Below the pieces are notes generated by a model, which ran no database searches, was not told the DNA's origin, and was given only the letters and a program-made list of their open reading frames with translations. Of a stretch of 64,000 bases of DNA, positions 35,797 through 45,839 are shown piece by piece (positions within the stretch are counted from its first letter, which is position 1; each line of letters starts with the position of its first letter). This DNA comes from Myxococcota bacterium (lineage in GTDB: Bacteria > Myxococcota_A > Polyangia > JAAYKL01), in the NCBI GenBank assembly GCA_030065855.1, contig JASJCT010000005.1, positions 62,001 through 126,000 on the forward strand, in the 5' to 3' direction. Both the position numbers and the translations under genes were made by a program.

Positions 35797-37632
35797 ATGG
35801 ACGCGGATAAATTAAAAGAGTTACTCGATACCCTGCCGGGATCTCCGGGGGTGTATCTCATGAAGGACGGGCGCGGGACCATTGTCTACGTGGGCAAGGC
35901 CAAAAACCTGGCCAAGCGGGTGCGCTCCTACTTCACACCGAGCACATCAGATACCCGATTCTTCCGCGTCCATATTCGGCGCCTCGTATCTGATGTAGAA
36001 ATCGTCCTAACCGCCTCGGAAAAAGAAGCGCTGCTCCTCGAAAACAGCCTCATCAAGCTCCATTCACCCCGATTCAATATTAAACTGCGTGACGATAAAG
36101 ACTTCCTGTGTCTGCGGCTCGACCTCAAGCACCCGTGGCCTAAATTAGAGGTCATCCGCCGCCCCAAAAAAGACGGCGCCATTTATTTTGGCCCCTATCA
36201 CTCAGCGTCAGCAGCCAGAGAGACCCTGAAACTCGCCCAACGTCACTTCAAAATACGATCCTGCACCGACAGGTTCATGGCCAATCGGGTTCGGCCCTGT
36301 CTTCAGCACCAGATGCACCGCTGCCCAGGTCCCTGCGTGCTCGATGTAGACCGGGAAGAATACCTGCGCCAAGTAGGTTATATACGCCTATTTTTACTAG
36401 GCCGGCGAGAAGAACTCGAAAGCGAGTTAAAGGACCGCATGCAACAAGCGGCTGACGCCCTCGAGTATGAACGCGCCGCCAGTCTGCGGGATCAAATACG
36501 GGCTGTTCGCGAGACACTCGCCCCGCAGAAGGTCGTCACACCCGGCGGCGGCGATCGGGATGTGATCGGATTCAATCGTCAAGGCGATCAGGTTCAAGTG
36601 GCCATTTTGCAGGTGCGGACGGGTCGTCTCAGCGGACGGATCGGGTTCCACTTCACCGATCAGGAATTTCCAGATGAGGAGATCCTGTCGTCGTTTCTCA
36701 TTCAGTACTATACGGTCCCGGATCGCATCCCAAATGAAATCCTCGTCTCGCGACCGATTGACAGTGGGACTGCGGCCGCGGCGATCCTCTCGGAAGTAAG
36801 GGGCAAGCGGACAATGGTTGCGCATCCCAAGCGTGGGGAAAAGGCATCCTTAGCAACCATGGCTGATCTGAACGCTGCCCAACTCCTCGCCGCTCAGATG
36901 AGAGAGGCAGATTCGATTACCGATCGCCTTACTGCGGTTCAGCGCCGCCTTCATCTGCCAACCCTGCCGCGACGCATCGAGTGCGTGGACATATCGCACC
37001 TGGCCGGCGGAGCAGCGGTGGGTGCCATCGCAGCCGTCATTGACGGCCACGTGGATCGTGCCGCAGGTCGAACGTACCGCATTCGAACTGACGCGAAAGG
37101 CGATGACTACGCCGCCATACGGGAAGTTTTGGATCGGCGATTTGTGCGGGCAAAGAACAACGAACAGAACTGGTCGGCTCCTGACCTTCTGGTCATCGAC
37201 GGGGGGCGCGGCCAGCTCGGGGTCGCACTCGCTGTGCTTGCTGACCTAGAAATCAAAAACCAAGCCGTCATTGCGCTGGCCAAAGAACGAGAGCGGGGAA
37301 AAAAAGTCGAGACCGATCGCATTTTCCTTCCCGGGCGCAAGAACCCCATCCATCTCAAAGCGAGGTTCTCTCCGCTTTACATTGTGGCTGCGGCCAGGGA
37401 TGAGGCCCATCGACTCGCCAATACCTTCCAGCGAAAACAGCGGCGTAAAAAAGCGATCATATCAGAGCTAGACGCCATTCCCGGGGTGGGCCCCAAAACA
37501 AAAAAAGCACTGCTCACCCAACTACACAGTGTGAAGGGAATACGCGAGGCACCCATTGAGACGCTAATAAAGATACCCGGTGTCGGCCCCAACCTCGCCG
37601 AAAAGATAAAACAGGCCTTGGCGAAGGCATAG
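35797..37632 (+). CDS. uvrC: Excinuclease ABC subunit UvrC
   Basis: A 611-residue nucleotide-excision repair nuclease that makes the dual incisions with UvrB. The GIY-YIG domain (GVYLMKD...YVGKAKNL, ~18-40), UVR motif (DALEYERAASLRDQI, ~215) and RNase H-like domain (IECVDISHLAG; LLVIDGGRGQLG) are present. The two C-terminal helix-hairpin-helix motifs (AIPGVGPKTKKALL; IPGVGPNLAEKI) also match the family. Length is usual. Ribosome site is weak at this ATG, but the start matches the family. It is in tandem with HU. Confidence 0.95.
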   Translation: MDADKLKELLDTLPGSPGVYLMKDGRGTIVYVGKAKNLAKRVRSYFTPSTSDTRFFRVHIRRLVSDVEIVLTASEKEALLLENSLIKLHSPRFNIKLRDDKDFLCLRLDLKHPWPKLEVIRRPKKDGAIYFGPYHSASAARETLKLAQRHFKIRSCTDRFMANRVRPCLQHQMHRCPGPCVLDVDREEYLRQVGYIRLFLLGRREELESELKDRMQQAADALEYERAASLRDQIRAVRETLAPQKVVTPGGGDRDVIGFNRQGDQVQVAILQVRTGRLSGRIGFHFTDQEFPDEEILSSFLIQYYTVPDRIPNEILVSRPIDSGTAAAAILSEVRGKRTMVAHPKRGEKASLATMADLNAAQLLAAQMREADSITDRLTAVQRRLHLPTLPRRIECVDISHLAGGAAVGAIAAVIDGHVDRAAGRTYRIRTDAKGDDYAAIREVLDRRFVRAKNNEQNWSAPDLLVIDGGRGQLGVALAVLADLEIKNQAVIALAKERERGKKVETDRIFLPGRKNPIHLKARFSPLYIVAAARDEAHRLANTFQRKQRRKKAIISELDAIPGVGPKTKKALLTQLHSVKGIREAPIETLIKIPGVGPNLAEKIKQALAKA

Positions 37633-37651
37633 TTTGTATGAATGACGTGGC

Positions 37652-37748
37652 CCGCCTTCGCAAGGCCTACGGCGGGGTTATCGAGTTTCGAAGTAAATTC
37701 GAGAATCCAAGATCCCGCCGTAGGCCCGGCGGAGGCGGACATGTCAAA
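37652..37748. repeat. Dispersed palindromic repeat (GCCGTAGGCC type)
   Basis: The stretch carries CCGCCTTCGCAAGGCC and then GATCCCGCCGTAGGCCCGGC followed by GGAGGCGGACATGTCAA. The last half is repeated nearly exactly at 53910-53957. It fills the gap after uvrC and probably ends its transcript; it has no coding signal. Confidence 0.7.
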
Positions 37749-37771
37749 ATGACATCCGCTAGATTAAATAC

Positions 37772-38296
37772 CTACTTCTTCTGACCAGACTTTGCCTGTT
37801 GAATTTGGTCGATGAGGGCCTTTATCGCGCCACTACTGGGTTCGTGGCGCATCGCTACTTTGAGATGAAGATCTGCTTTCAGGATATTGCCCTTTTTGAG
37901 CTCTTCTGCTGCCTGACGATAGAACTGCCTGGCCTGGGGAGATCGGATGGTATCCTCCGGTGTTTTGGGTATGGCAGTTTTGCGCAGGTCTTGCTCAAGG
38001 CGCGTCTTTCCGCTTTCAAGTCCCTTGTTATAAAACGCGCGGCGATCTGGATCGGTAAGGACGCGATAGGCTTCGTTGAGTCGCTTGAAGATGTCGTAAA
38101 GCGCCCTTTTTATGTCAGGGGATGCGCTGCGGTTGCGATCGGGATGAAACTTTGCGGCAATGGTGTGAAATGCGCTCTTAATGCTGGTAAGGTCGGCATT
38201 CACATCCACGCCGAGCAAGCGGTAGTAGTCCAATCGATCGAGGACATGGTGAATTTTTAATACATATGCGTCGAATTGCGGGTTTCTATCAGTCAT
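37772..38296 (-). CDS. J-domain protein
   Basis: A 174-residue cytoplasmic co-chaperone. The J-domain (~20-90) contains [20 protein letters not shown] and the HPD motif ([10 protein letters not shown]) that stimulates Hsp70 ATPase. The C-terminal ~60 residues form helical, TPR-like pairs ([20 protein letters not shown]) rather than the Gly/Phe and zinc domains of DnaJ. It overlaps the stop of the adjacent Hsp70 gene by 4 bp, so it is almost certainly the dedicated partner of that Hsp70. Confidence 0.88.
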   Translation of the reverse strand: MTDRNPQFDAYVLKIHHVLDRLDYYRLLGVDVNADLTSIKSAFHTIAAKFHPDRNRSASPDIKRALYDIFKRLNEAYRVLTDPDRRAFYNKGLESGKTRLEQDLRKTAIPKTPEDTIRSPQARQFYRQAAEELKKGNILKADLHLKVAMRHEPSSGAIKALIDQIQQAKSGQKK

Positions 38297-40662
38297 TTGT
38301 CTGCGTATTGTTGGACCAGGGCCTCAATCCTATCGTCATCCAGGCTCCCGGTTAGTGAAATGCGGATGTGTTGCGCTTCGTTCGTCTCCTCGTTTCGCGC
38401 GGAGACGCTCAATATACCGTCAATGTCAATTTCGAACGTTACTCGGATCTTGATCTCACCGCGCGGCGCCGGGCGAATATTTGACAACAGGATTTGTCCG
38501 AGAGCGGTGTTCTCGCTGATGCGCCTGGATTCTCCTTGATAGATGTCGATAGATACATCTGTCTGATTGTCGCTAGACGTAGTAAAAACCCGCGATTGTT
38601 CGATGGGAATGGCAGCGTTTCGCTCGATAATCGTATCGCAAAAGCCACCCGCAGTTGCAACGCCCAGGGCGCGCGGCGTCACGTCGAGAAGCAGGGCGGG
38701 TTGCTTGGGCACTGGATAGGACTTAACTGGTGCCGCAGGGAAAGAGGGGGATGCGCTCATTGTCTCCGAGATGGCATCGGCAATGGCACCGGGTTGAGAC
38801 CCAGCGGGTTGGGACCCACCCGTATCAGGAGATGCCTCTCTGTCGCGACTCGCCGGCATGGAACCAGGGGCTTGAAGCACCGTCCGCGATAGCGGCGATG
38901 CCTTGGCCACCGGCAACTCTTGGGAAACCGCGGTAGGGATGGCCGGGGGCTTTGAACTCGGAATAGGCGATATCCGCCTGGGGTCGAATGCAGCGGGTAC
39001 CTTGCCGGTTTTTGGCTTTTCCTTGGGCGGTACCGGCATAACACCCTTGGGAGGTTCCGGAGGGGACGCCTTGGGCTCAGCAATCGGCGCCGGACCTTCC
39101 GCGACCGCGTCACTCTCAGCCTCGGGAAGCGGCACCTCGCCCAGGACGCCAAACCAAGAGTCGATATTATCGTCAGAGGGCGCGCGATCCTCCCCAGACG
39201 TGTCCAATTCCTGCGGAGATCCCAGCACTGCGGGAAGCTCGTCAGAGACTTCTTCATGAAGGAGCGCTGCCCGATCTCCATCGCCACTCACCGGGTCAGA
39301 GGGTGCCGGACGGGGGGTAAGCGAATCCAGCTCTAATGGGTCAGATAAGGGTGGGGGGGCAAGCTCGTCCGGGCTCGCATCCATATCTGCAATGGTATGG
39401 CCGGGCTGCTGCAAGGGCGTTTCCAAGGAGGGCGATGCAAGCGGGGGATGTTGAGACGGATCAGCTGCCGGAACTATCGACGGCGGTGGCAAGGAGATCG
39501 GCACTGACTCGGGGAGCTGTGTGCCGGTCAGAGAAAAAGCCTGAATCGCAGCGCCGATCGCGACGACTTCATCCGGGTTGATTTCTGTCATCGGACGCTT
39601 TCCGAAAAATTCGGCCACCCGTTTTCTCACCAGGGGAATTCGTGTGGTTCCCCCTACGAGGATTAGGGTATCCAAGGACGAACGATCCAGCCCGGCGAGT
39701 TTGAGCGCTTCTTGGCAGACCGAAAGGCTCTTGGCAATGAGCGGCTCCACCAGCTTTTCAAACCTGAACTTCTCTAATTTAAAGTGAAAGTCCAACCCGC
39801 TGCCGGCCGAATCGATGGTCAACTCCCGCAAGGTGGCTTGAACCTCGTCGATGGAAGACAGCTGGCACTTGATGCGCTCGGCCACGGACCGTGCCCGTTG
39901 AAGTGCTATCGGGTCCGTTTGGAAATCGCAATCGTGCTTTCGAGCAAAGTCCGATCGCATCTCCTCCAAAATGGCTTTATCAAAATCATCGCCACCCAGA
40001 AAGGTATCCCCTGCTGTGGATAGCACTTCGAAAATGTCATCGGCCACCTCGACAATGGTGATATCGAACGTACCACCCCCAAAGTCGTATATGGCAATGC
40101 GTTCGCTGATCTGTCCCCCGACGCCATAGGCCAATGCCGCAGCTGTGGGTTCATTGAGAATGCGCAGTACGTTGAATCCCGCAATGCGACCGGCGACCTT
40201 TGTCGTCGATCTTTGGACGTCGTTAAAATTGGCCGGTACTGTGATCACCGCTTCTGAAATTTCGGTGCCGAGGATCTCGCTGCACATGGTGCGCAAGTGC
40301 TTCAGCATCATCGCAGATACTTCTGGTAGTGAAACCTCCCGACCCTGGACTTTGATGGCGGGGATATCTCCCGGTCCAAGGTGCACCTCGTAGGGCAGTT
40401 GCCTCAGCACCCGCTGCATTTCTTGGGAGGTGCAATCCCTGCCGAGAAGCCTTTTAAAAGAGAATATCGTGTTTTCGGTATCGATGATCAGGCGCTCCTT
40501 GGCATTGTGCCCGGAGACAACCGATCCATCTGATAGATAAGAAACAATGGAGGGATGAACCCGACGCCCTCCTTCATCCGCTATCACCCGTGCCCTATCC
40601 GCTTGCACCACAGCCACACATGAATTCGTCGTTCCCAGATCGATGCCGACTGCAACACCCAT
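38293..40662 (-). CDS. Hsp70-family protein with ~270-residue linker insertion and no lid
   Basis: A 789-residue Hsp70. The nucleotide-binding domain ([38 protein letters not shown]) ends near 380. A Pro/Ser/Glu-rich region of ~270 residues follows, where canonical DnaK has a short linker. The beta-sandwich substrate domain begins at [12 protein letters not shown] (~655) and the chain ends right after it, without the helical lid. ATG 40662 has GGAGGAAAC upstream. Translation is coupled to the J-domain gene through a 4-bp overlap. Probably a specialised chaperone held at a particular site; it is not the housekeeping DnaK by this architecture. Confidence 0.85.
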   Translation of the reverse strand: MGVAVGIDLGTTNSCVAVVQADRARVIADEGGRRVHPSIVSYLSDGSVVSGHNAKERLIIDTENTIFSFKRLLGRDCTSQEMQRVLRQLPYEVHLGPGDIPAIKVQGREVSLPEVSAMMLKHLRTMCSEILGTEISEAVITVPANFNDVQRSTTKVAGRIAGFNVLRILNEPTAAALAYGVGGQISERIAIYDFGGGTFDITIVEVADDIFEVLSTAGDTFLGGDDFDKAILEEMRSDFARKHDCDFQTDPIALQRARSVAERIKCQLSSIDEVQATLRELTIDSAGSGLDFHFKLEKFRFEKLVEPLIAKSLSVCQEALKLAGLDRSSLDTLILVGGTTRIPLVRKRVAEFFGKRPMTEINPDEVVAIGAAIQAFSLTGTQLPESVPISLPPPSIVPAADPSQHPPLASPSLETPLQQPGHTIADMDASPDELAPPPLSDPLELDSLTPRPAPSDPVSGDGDRAALLHEEVSDELPAVLGSPQELDTSGEDRAPSDDNIDSWFGVLGEVPLPEAESDAVAEGPAPIAEPKASPPEPPKGVMPVPPKEKPKTGKVPAAFDPRRISPIPSSKPPAIPTAVSQELPVAKASPLSRTVLQAPGSMPASRDREASPDTGGSQPAGSQPGAIADAISETMSASPSFPAAPVKSYPVPKQPALLLDVTPRALGVATAGGFCDTIIERNAAIPIEQSRVFTTSSDNQTDVSIDIYQGESRRISENTALGQILLSNIRPAPRGEIKIRVTFEIDIDGILSVSARNEETNEAQHIRISLTGSLDDDRIEALVQQYADK

Positions 40663-40735
40663 GTTTCCTCCACCTAGAAACACCTACAGCTGTATATCGT
40701 AGCTATCTTAATGATGTTTGTGAAGCAATCTAACC

Positions 40736-43285
40736 CTATTTATCATCATCGCCGTCTGTTTTGGGTTGCACATCCAGTGGCGGCGGCGGCACAGACGGTT
40801 TCGGCGGCTCCTCCAACTCTGCAGTTGCTGATTCTTTATCGGCGAGTCGCTCCACACCGACGACTTTTTCACCTTCGGCCAAGCGGATCAACCGAACACC
40901 CATTGTGTTACGGCCGAGCATCGATATGGAACCCACAGAGATGCGAATGAGTTTGCCCCGATTGGTAATGAGCATCAGGTGATCTTCCTCGGCAACAGGC
41001 CTTACGTTTACGACCCTGCCGTTGCGTTCGGTTGTCTTAATGGTAATGATGCCCACGCCGCCGCGGCGTTGCACCCGATACTCATCGAGGGAGGTGCGTT
41101 TGCCATACCCGTACTCGCACACGGTAAGCAGGGTTTCATTGGGATTCGGCGGCACCACGGCCATGCTCACAACGTTATCGTTTTCGCCTTCGTCCCGCCG
41201 GGTCTCAATACCCCGCACGCCCCTGCTCTGGCGCCCCATGGCGCGCGCTTGTCCGCTCTCGAAGTGAATGGCCATACCGCCCTTGGTGCTCAGCAGAATG
41301 CGGTCTTCCTCGCCTACATTTTCAGCGCCGATGAGCTCGTCCCCCTCGTCTATAACGACCCCGATAATGCCTGTGGCGCGAATCTGGGCATAGGCCATGA
41401 GGTCGGTTTTTTTAACATACCCCCTGCGGGTCGCAGTGAGCACGTAGCGATCCTGGGTAAACTCGGTCACCGGGAGGACTGCCGCCACTTTTTCGCCATT
41501 CTCCATGCCCACAAAATTCACGATAGCCCGCCCTTTGGACGTACGTCCGGCCAGTGGGACCTGGTAGACCTTTTTTAGGTAGGCCTTGCCGCGATCCGAG
41601 AAAAAGAGCACATGGGCGTGGGTGGACGCCACGAAGATCTTTGTGACAAAGTCCTCATCCCGTGTATCCATACCGGTCAGGCCCTTGCCGCCCCGGTGCT
41701 GGGCCCGGTATTCAGCAGCTGGCGTGCGCTTGATATAGCCCAGACGGGACACGGTAACCACCATGTCTTCTTCCGCGATCAGATCCTCTATCTCAAAATC
41801 AGACGCGTCGTCTGTAATTTCTGTGCGGCGGGGGGAGGCATAGGTTTCCTTGAGGGTCCGTAGATCTTCGACGATGTGATCGAGCAGCAAGGCGCGGTCG
41901 CCGAGCAGGGCCTTCAGGTGGGCGATCTCCTTATTGAGATCGGCTATCTCCGCATCGATCTTCTCCCGCTCCAACCCGGTGAGGCGCTGCAATCGCATGG
42001 CCAAGATCTCACGGGCCTGCAGTTCTGTCAGGGCAAAGCGATCCATCAACCCGTTCCGCGCTGCCTCTGGATCCTTTGATGCGCGGATAAGGGCCACGAC
42101 ATCGTCGATATTATCGATGGCTATCTTGAGCCCTTCTAAGATGTGCAGTCGGTGCTCGGCTTTTTCTAAATCGAATTGGCAGCGCCGCCGCACCACGTCC
42201 TCGCGAAAGTCGACGAACGCCTGAAGGGCGCTCTTGAGGTTTAGGAGGCGCGGCCGGCCGTCGGCAATGGCGAGAAAAATAATGCCAAAGGATGACTGGA
42301 GCGCGGTCATCTTGAACAACTGGTTCAGCACCACCTGTGAGACAGCGTCTCGTTTGAGCTCGATCACCATGCGCATGCCGCGGCGATCAGACTCGTCCCT
42401 GAGCGCTGAGATGCCCCCGATACGCTTCTCCTTTACGAGCTCTGCAATTTTTTCGAGAAGGCGCGCTTTGTTCACCTGAAACGGCAGCTCAGAGACGATG
42501 ATGCGCTCCCGCTTGTCGTCTGTTTCCACCTCGGTTTTGGCCCGCACGCTGATGACGCCGCGCCCGGTCGAGTAGGCCTGGTAGATGCCGCCGCGACCCT
42601 GTATCGAAGCGCCGGTTGGAAAATCCGGGCCCGGCAGGATGCCCATCAGCGCGTCGAGCCCAGCCTCGGGATGCTGAATCAGGTGGACCGTGGCATCGAT
42701 CACCTCCCCGATATTGTGGGGCGGAATATTCGTGGCCATGCCCACGGCAATGCCGTTCGAACCATTAACGAGCAGGTTGGGAAACCCAGCAGGCAGCACC
42801 AGGGGTTCTGAGAGAGAGTCATCGTAATTGAGGCCCGTATCGACCGTGTTTTTCTCCAGGTCCTTGAGGAGCTCCGACGCGAGCCTGGCCATGCGTACTT
42901 CCGTGTACCTCATGGCCGCTGGCGGATCCCCGTCCACTGAACCGAAATTCCCCTGGCCATCCACCAGCACATCTCTCATGGAGAACGCTTGGGCCATTCG
43001 GACCAACGCATCGTACACGGCCTGGTCGCCGTGGGGGTGGTACTTACCGATGACGTCACCCACGATTCTGGCTGACTTTTTGTAAGCCTGGTTGTAGGTG
43101 TTCTTGAGCTCATACATCGCGTAGAGGATGCGTCGGTGAACCGGCTTCAGCCCATCTCGGACATCGGGTAACGCGCGACCGACGATGACGCTCATTGCAT
43201 AGTCGAGGTAGGAGTGGCGCATCTCAGTTTCGATGCTGATCGGAACCTCGCTCACCTCTGGTTGACTGCGGTCACTGTCCGTCAT
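40736..43285 (-). CDS. gyrA: DNA gyrase subunit A
   Basis: An 849-residue type IIA topoisomerase subunit that cuts and rejoins DNA to introduce negative supercoils with GyrB. Catalytic Tyr127 lies in AAMRYTEVR. The quinolone region reads [17 protein letters not shown], with Gln88 where E. coli has Ser83 and Asp92 at the E. coli Asp87 position. The GyrA-box reads QHRGGKG instead of the common QRRGGKG. The C-terminal beta-pinwheel is complete and ends in a Pro/Glu tail. A parE/parC partner is not in the window. Confidence 0.94.
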   Translation of the reverse strand: MTDSDRSQPEVSEVPISIETEMRHSYLDYAMSVIVGRALPDVRDGLKPVHRRILYAMYELKNTYNQAYKKSARIVGDVIGKYHPHGDQAVYDALVRMAQAFSMRDVLVDGQGNFGSVDGDPPAAMRYTEVRMARLASELLKDLEKNTVDTGLNYDDSLSEPLVLPAGFPNLLVNGSNGIAVGMATNIPPHNIGEVIDATVHLIQHPEAGLDALMGILPGPDFPTGASIQGRGGIYQAYSTGRGVISVRAKTEVETDDKRERIIVSELPFQVNKARLLEKIAELVKEKRIGGISALRDESDRRGMRMVIELKRDAVSQVVLNQLFKMTALQSSFGIIFLAIADGRPRLLNLKSALQAFVDFREDVVRRRCQFDLEKAEHRLHILEGLKIAIDNIDDVVALIRASKDPEAARNGLMDRFALTELQAREILAMRLQRLTGLEREKIDAEIADLNKEIAHLKALLGDRALLLDHIVEDLRTLKETYASPRRTEITDDASDFEIEDLIAEEDMVVTVSRLGYIKRTPAAEYRAQHRGGKGLTGMDTRDEDFVTKIFVASTHAHVLFFSDRGKAYLKKVYQVPLAGRTSKGRAIVNFVGMENGEKVAAVLPVTEFTQDRYVLTATRRGYVKKTDLMAYAQIRATGIIGVVIDEGDELIGAENVGEEDRILLSTKGGMAIHFESGQARAMGRQSRGVRGIETRRDEGENDNVVSMAVVPPNPNETLLTVCEYGYGKRTSLDEYRVQRRGGVGIITIKTTERNGRVVNVRPVAEEDHLMLITNRGKLIRISVGSISMLGRNTMGVRLIRLAEGEKVVGVERLADKESATAELEEPPKPSVPPPPLDVQPKTDGDDDK

Positions 43286-43336
43286 TTAAAACGATTCCTT
43301 TACCATTATAAATTACACACCAACACCCCCGCCCCG

Positions 43337-43364
43337 AAGATAGCTGTAACGCGATGTTAGTCAA
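43337..43364 (-). promoter_or_regulatory. Putative promoter for gyrA
   Basis: On the minus strand TTGACT (43359-43364) and TATCTT (43337-43342) are spaced by 16 bp, about 50 bp upstream of the gyrA ATG. No other match of this quality lies in the divergent gap to the methyltransferase gene. Confidence 0.4.
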
Positions 43365-43511
43365 CCGTTAACTTACCGAAATCGAGTGGTTTTTAAGCTT
43401 TTTTCCAAATCAAAACGCTCGGGCGGTTTCCATGCCCTTGACAATTCCGGCCGATCCTTGCTTTTTCTAGATTTCCCCGCACATTAACGCAATGATTGGG
43501 AGACCTTAAAA

Positions 43512-44489
43512 ATGACTAAAAAGCTGGAAACACTGGACGACATTCAAAAGCTGCTCTGGAGATTTGCCGAGCACCGGGTCGTGACCGTGGCCGGCCGTAC
43601 AGGCATTTTGCGCGCGCTTGCCCAGGGGTATGCCACACCGGAAAGCATTGCAGCGGCGCTCGATCTAGACCCCTTGGCGACCGGGAAGATCGTCCGCGCA
43701 CTCACCGCTCTTGGCCTTGCCGTGGCCGAGGGGGATACATACAGCATCCACCAGCCCCTTGCCGCGTACTTCACCCCAGGTCCAACTGACCTGACACCGT
43801 TCATGGCCCATTCCCACGACCTCTACGAAAAATGGGGCGAACATCTCGAAGCTTGGGTGCGGGGCACACCCTGGACAACCCAAACCCGAGACCCTGCTGG
43901 GGTGGAAAAATTCGGCAAGGCAATGCGGGCAATGGGATCTGGTGTTGCCGAACAGGTCGCAGCTGCCCTCGATCTATCTCGGGACCGCCGCATGTTGGAT
44001 GTGGGTGGCGGCTTTGGCCACTATTCAGAGGTTTTGCTCAATGCCTATCCCAATCTCACAGCTGAGGTCCTCGATACCGAGGCCGTCACTGCCCTGGGCA
44101 GGAAGCGTATCGCCCAAACACCCCTGGCCGAGCGACTGGGGTTTAAAGCGGGCGATTACAACGACGAGGATTGGGGAAAAGACCACGACCTGGTCCTGCT
44201 CGCCAATGTCATCCATCAAGAACCCGCACCCCTGGCCGCGGCAATGATACGCCGCGCTGCAGCCGCTGCCCGCGGTGGCGGCAGGGTCGCCGTCGTCGAT
44301 TTTTCAATTGACGATGAACAACGCGCTCACGTTATCGGAGCCTTGTTTGCCATCAACATGCGGTCCTTTGGGGATACATACACCGAATCCGTTATTCGCG
44401 ATTGGATGCACCAGGCCGGTCTTACTGACGTTCAAAAAACCGACATCAGCGATTTTCGCTGGCTCATCGTCGGTCACAAGCCCGCCTGA
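43512..44489 (+). CDS. SAM-dependent O-methyltransferase family protein
   Basis: A 325-residue enzyme. An N-terminal winged-helix dimerisation domain (KLLWRFAEHRVVTVAGRTGI; PESIAAALDLDPL) is followed by a Rossmann methyltransferase with SAM-binding LDVGGGFGHYSEVLL, the adenine-binding acidic loop VLDTE and the catalytic region VIHQEPAP. The plan is that of plant and bacterial small-molecule O-methyltransferases (Methyltransf_2 type). The substrate is unknown. GGGAGACC precedes the ATG. A weak TTGACA at 43438 may serve as its -35. Confidence 0.85.
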   Translation: MTKKLETLDDIQKLLWRFAEHRVVTVAGRTGILRALAQGYATPESIAAALDLDPLATGKIVRALTALGLAVAEGDTYSIHQPLAAYFTPGPTDLTPFMAHSHDLYEKWGEHLEAWVRGTPWTTQTRDPAGVEKFGKAMRAMGSGVAEQVAAALDLSRDRRMLDVGGGFGHYSEVLLNAYPNLTAEVLDTEAVTALGRKRIAQTPLAERLGFKAGDYNDEDWGKDHDLVLLANVIHQEPAPLAAAMIRRAAAAARGGGRVAVVDFSIDDEQRAHVIGALFAINMRSFGDTYTESVIRDWMHQAGLTDVQKTDISDFRWLIVGHKPA

Positions 44490-44495
44490 TCGACC

Positions 44496-45056
44496 GTGGG
44501 CGCAGACGCAGAGCTCTTCCTTTTCATCAACCAGGCGCTGAGTGGCCCCTATGCGACCCACTTTTTTTCGCTGATAACCGAGTTCGGCAACGGCCTCGTA
44601 CTGGCTGTCGTTGTCCTGCCGCCCATGTTTTTCCTGAGCCGGCGCCAATTTCGCAGGCACGCGCTGTCCATGGTGATTTGGGTCGCCGTGTCCGGGGCCT
44701 TGGTAAACATTACAAAAATTGTCGTTGATCGCCCGCGCCCGCCCGAGTTTTTCGCAGCGCAGGACATCGATGTGCATGCGCCATTGGGTTCCCCAAGCGA
44801 TCGATCCTTTCCATCAGGTCATACCCAGACCGCATTTGGCACAGCCACCTATCTGTCCTGCCTCTACCCCGCGCTCAGCCCGATATTCATGGCAATCGCA
44901 GCCCTGGTAGGGGTATCTCGCATTGCACTGGGGGTACATTTCCCAGTAGATGTCATCGTTGGCGGCACAGTCGGTGCTGTTGCTTCTTTCATCGGGTTTC
45001 GGCTGCGAAATCGTCGGTATTCGCCTAGTTCTGGATGCCCGCCTGCGCGGGAATGA
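44496..45056 (+). CDS. PAP2-family membrane phosphatase
   Basis: A 186-residue inner-membrane enzyme that hydrolyses lipid phosphates or undecaprenyl pyrophosphate. The three PAP2 motifs are complete: KIVVDRPRP (KX6RP), PSGHT, and SRIALGVHFPVDVI (SRX5HX3D). Several membrane helices surround them. The start is GTG at 44496, 7 bp after the methyltransferase stop, so they may be co-transcribed. The last ~9 codons (SSGCPPARE) and the stop lie in a REP-like repeat, so the natural C-terminus may have been altered by that insertion. Confidence 0.82.
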   Translation: MGADAELFLFINQALSGPYATHFFSLITEFGNGLVLAVVVLPPMFFLSRRQFRRHALSMVIWVAVSGALVNITKIVVDRPRPPEFFAAQDIDVHAPLGSPSDRSFPSGHTQTAFGTATYLSCLYPALSPIFMAIAALVGVSRIALGVHFPVDVIVGGTVGAVASFIGFRLRNRRYSPSSGCPPARE

Positions 45057-45057
45057 C
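45029..45057. repeat. REP-like palindrome overlapping the PAP2 gene end
   Basis: TTCTGGATGCCCGCCTGCGC followed by GGGAATGAC, the same family as the cluster at 2971-3172, here supplying the 3' codons and stop of the PAP2 gene. Confidence 0.7.
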
Positions 45058-45062
45058 AATTA

Positions 45063-45635
45063 CTACAGGGGATGGTAGCAAATCTTTTCGCCGTTTAAAT
45101 CGACGCCCGTGCATGTCAATCCCTCTGGGCATTGGTCGTCTGATTCGCAATAGATCATGCAGAAATACCTCGGCGCAAGGTTTGTTGAATCGGTCAAGAG
45201 GCCGCAAAACTCGATACCACCGGAAATATCCGGACAGTACGTTGGATCTACAGTGTCGTAGTGGCAACATTCAACTGAGCAAAATCCCTTATTACGGTCC
45301 ATGTGGTTTAGCTGGTGACACCAAGCATGGAGGTGGCATTCGTTGATGCGCACATCACATGGCTGGGACCAATCGGTCAGACCAGGTATGGCATCGCACT
45401 CGGTGTCAACACTTGAATCAGGTCCTGCGTCTATCCCCGTATCCGTATCAATACTATCCGTGTCCGTATCAGTGCTATCCGTATCAATGCTGGTCCCGGT
45501 TTCTGTTTCGCTTTCTGATTCGGTATCGGTCATTGTATCAGTATCCGAATCAGCATCGCTACCACCACACATCGACAAAAAGACGATGTATGGGGTGAGA
45601 CCGATCCATTGTAGCCTTTTTATTTGTATTGCCAT
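45063..45635 (-). CDS. Cys-rich lipoprotein with Asp/Ser/Thr linker
   Basis: A 190-residue exported protein. The signal ends in lipobox LSMC (Cys23). A low-complexity acidic stalk (SDTDTMTDTESESETETGT) of about 55 residues follows. The C-terminal ~115 residues hold more than ten cysteines (CHLHAWCHQL; CSVECCHYD; CMIYCESDDQCPEGLTC), typical of a disulfide-knotted surface domain. GGGAGAGTGACCC precedes the ATG. The linker style recalls the VWA protein at 19951-22056 and the end-of-window lipoprotein. Confidence 0.65.
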   Translation of the reverse strand: MAIQIKRLQWIGLTPYIVFLSMCGGSDADSDTDTMTDTESESETETGTSIDTDSTDTDTDSIDTDTGIDAGPDSSVDTECDAIPGLTDWSQPCDVRINECHLHAWCHQLNHMDRNKGFCSVECCHYDTVDPTYCPDISGGIEFCGLLTDSTNLAPRYFCMIYCESDDQCPEGLTCTGVDLNGEKICYHPL

Positions 45636-45653
45636 GGGTCACTCTCCCAAAGG

Positions 45654-45737
45654 TTATCCAGTTAAGTCCAGCTTCTTTGCCATCGCCATGGTGAAGCGTA
45701 TGTCGTGTGCTGAATCATCGTTTTCATCTTGTCCATA
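45654..45737 (-). pseudogene. Fragment of a DUF4332 gene 3' end
   Basis: In the minus-strand frame this stretch reads DDSAHDIRFTMAMAKKLDLT and then stops. It corresponds to the C-terminal SAHDIRFTMAMAKALE of the intact gene at 46525-47202. No start or upstream domain is present; a stop lies at 45738. It is a broken duplicate of that gene's end, on the other side of vapBC. Confidence 0.65.
45679..45714. repeat. 36-bp direct repeat flanking vapBC (left copy)
   Basis: GCCATCGCCATGGTGAAGCG and the 16 bases after it are identical to 46565-46600. Both copies encode the same conserved end of a DUF4332 protein. Confidence 0.9.
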
Positions 45738-45803
45738 TTAATCCAATTCCAGGCGCGTACGCCACAAATCAAATGCCCAACAGCGCGGATCGCTCGGAAG
45801 CAC

Positions 45804-45832
45804 TTGACACGAAGTTCGTGAAACCCTAAGTT
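45804..45832 (+). promoter_or_regulatory. vapBC promoter with palindromic operator
   Basis: TTGACA (45804-45809), 17-bp spacer and TAAGTT (45827-45832). A perfect palindrome CACGAA G TTCGTG (45808-45820) lies in the spacer, an expected position for autorepression by a VapB/VapC complex. A transcript would begin at or near the ATG at 45840, so the mRNA is probably leaderless. Confidence 0.6.
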
Positions 45833-45839
45833 AGTGAAT

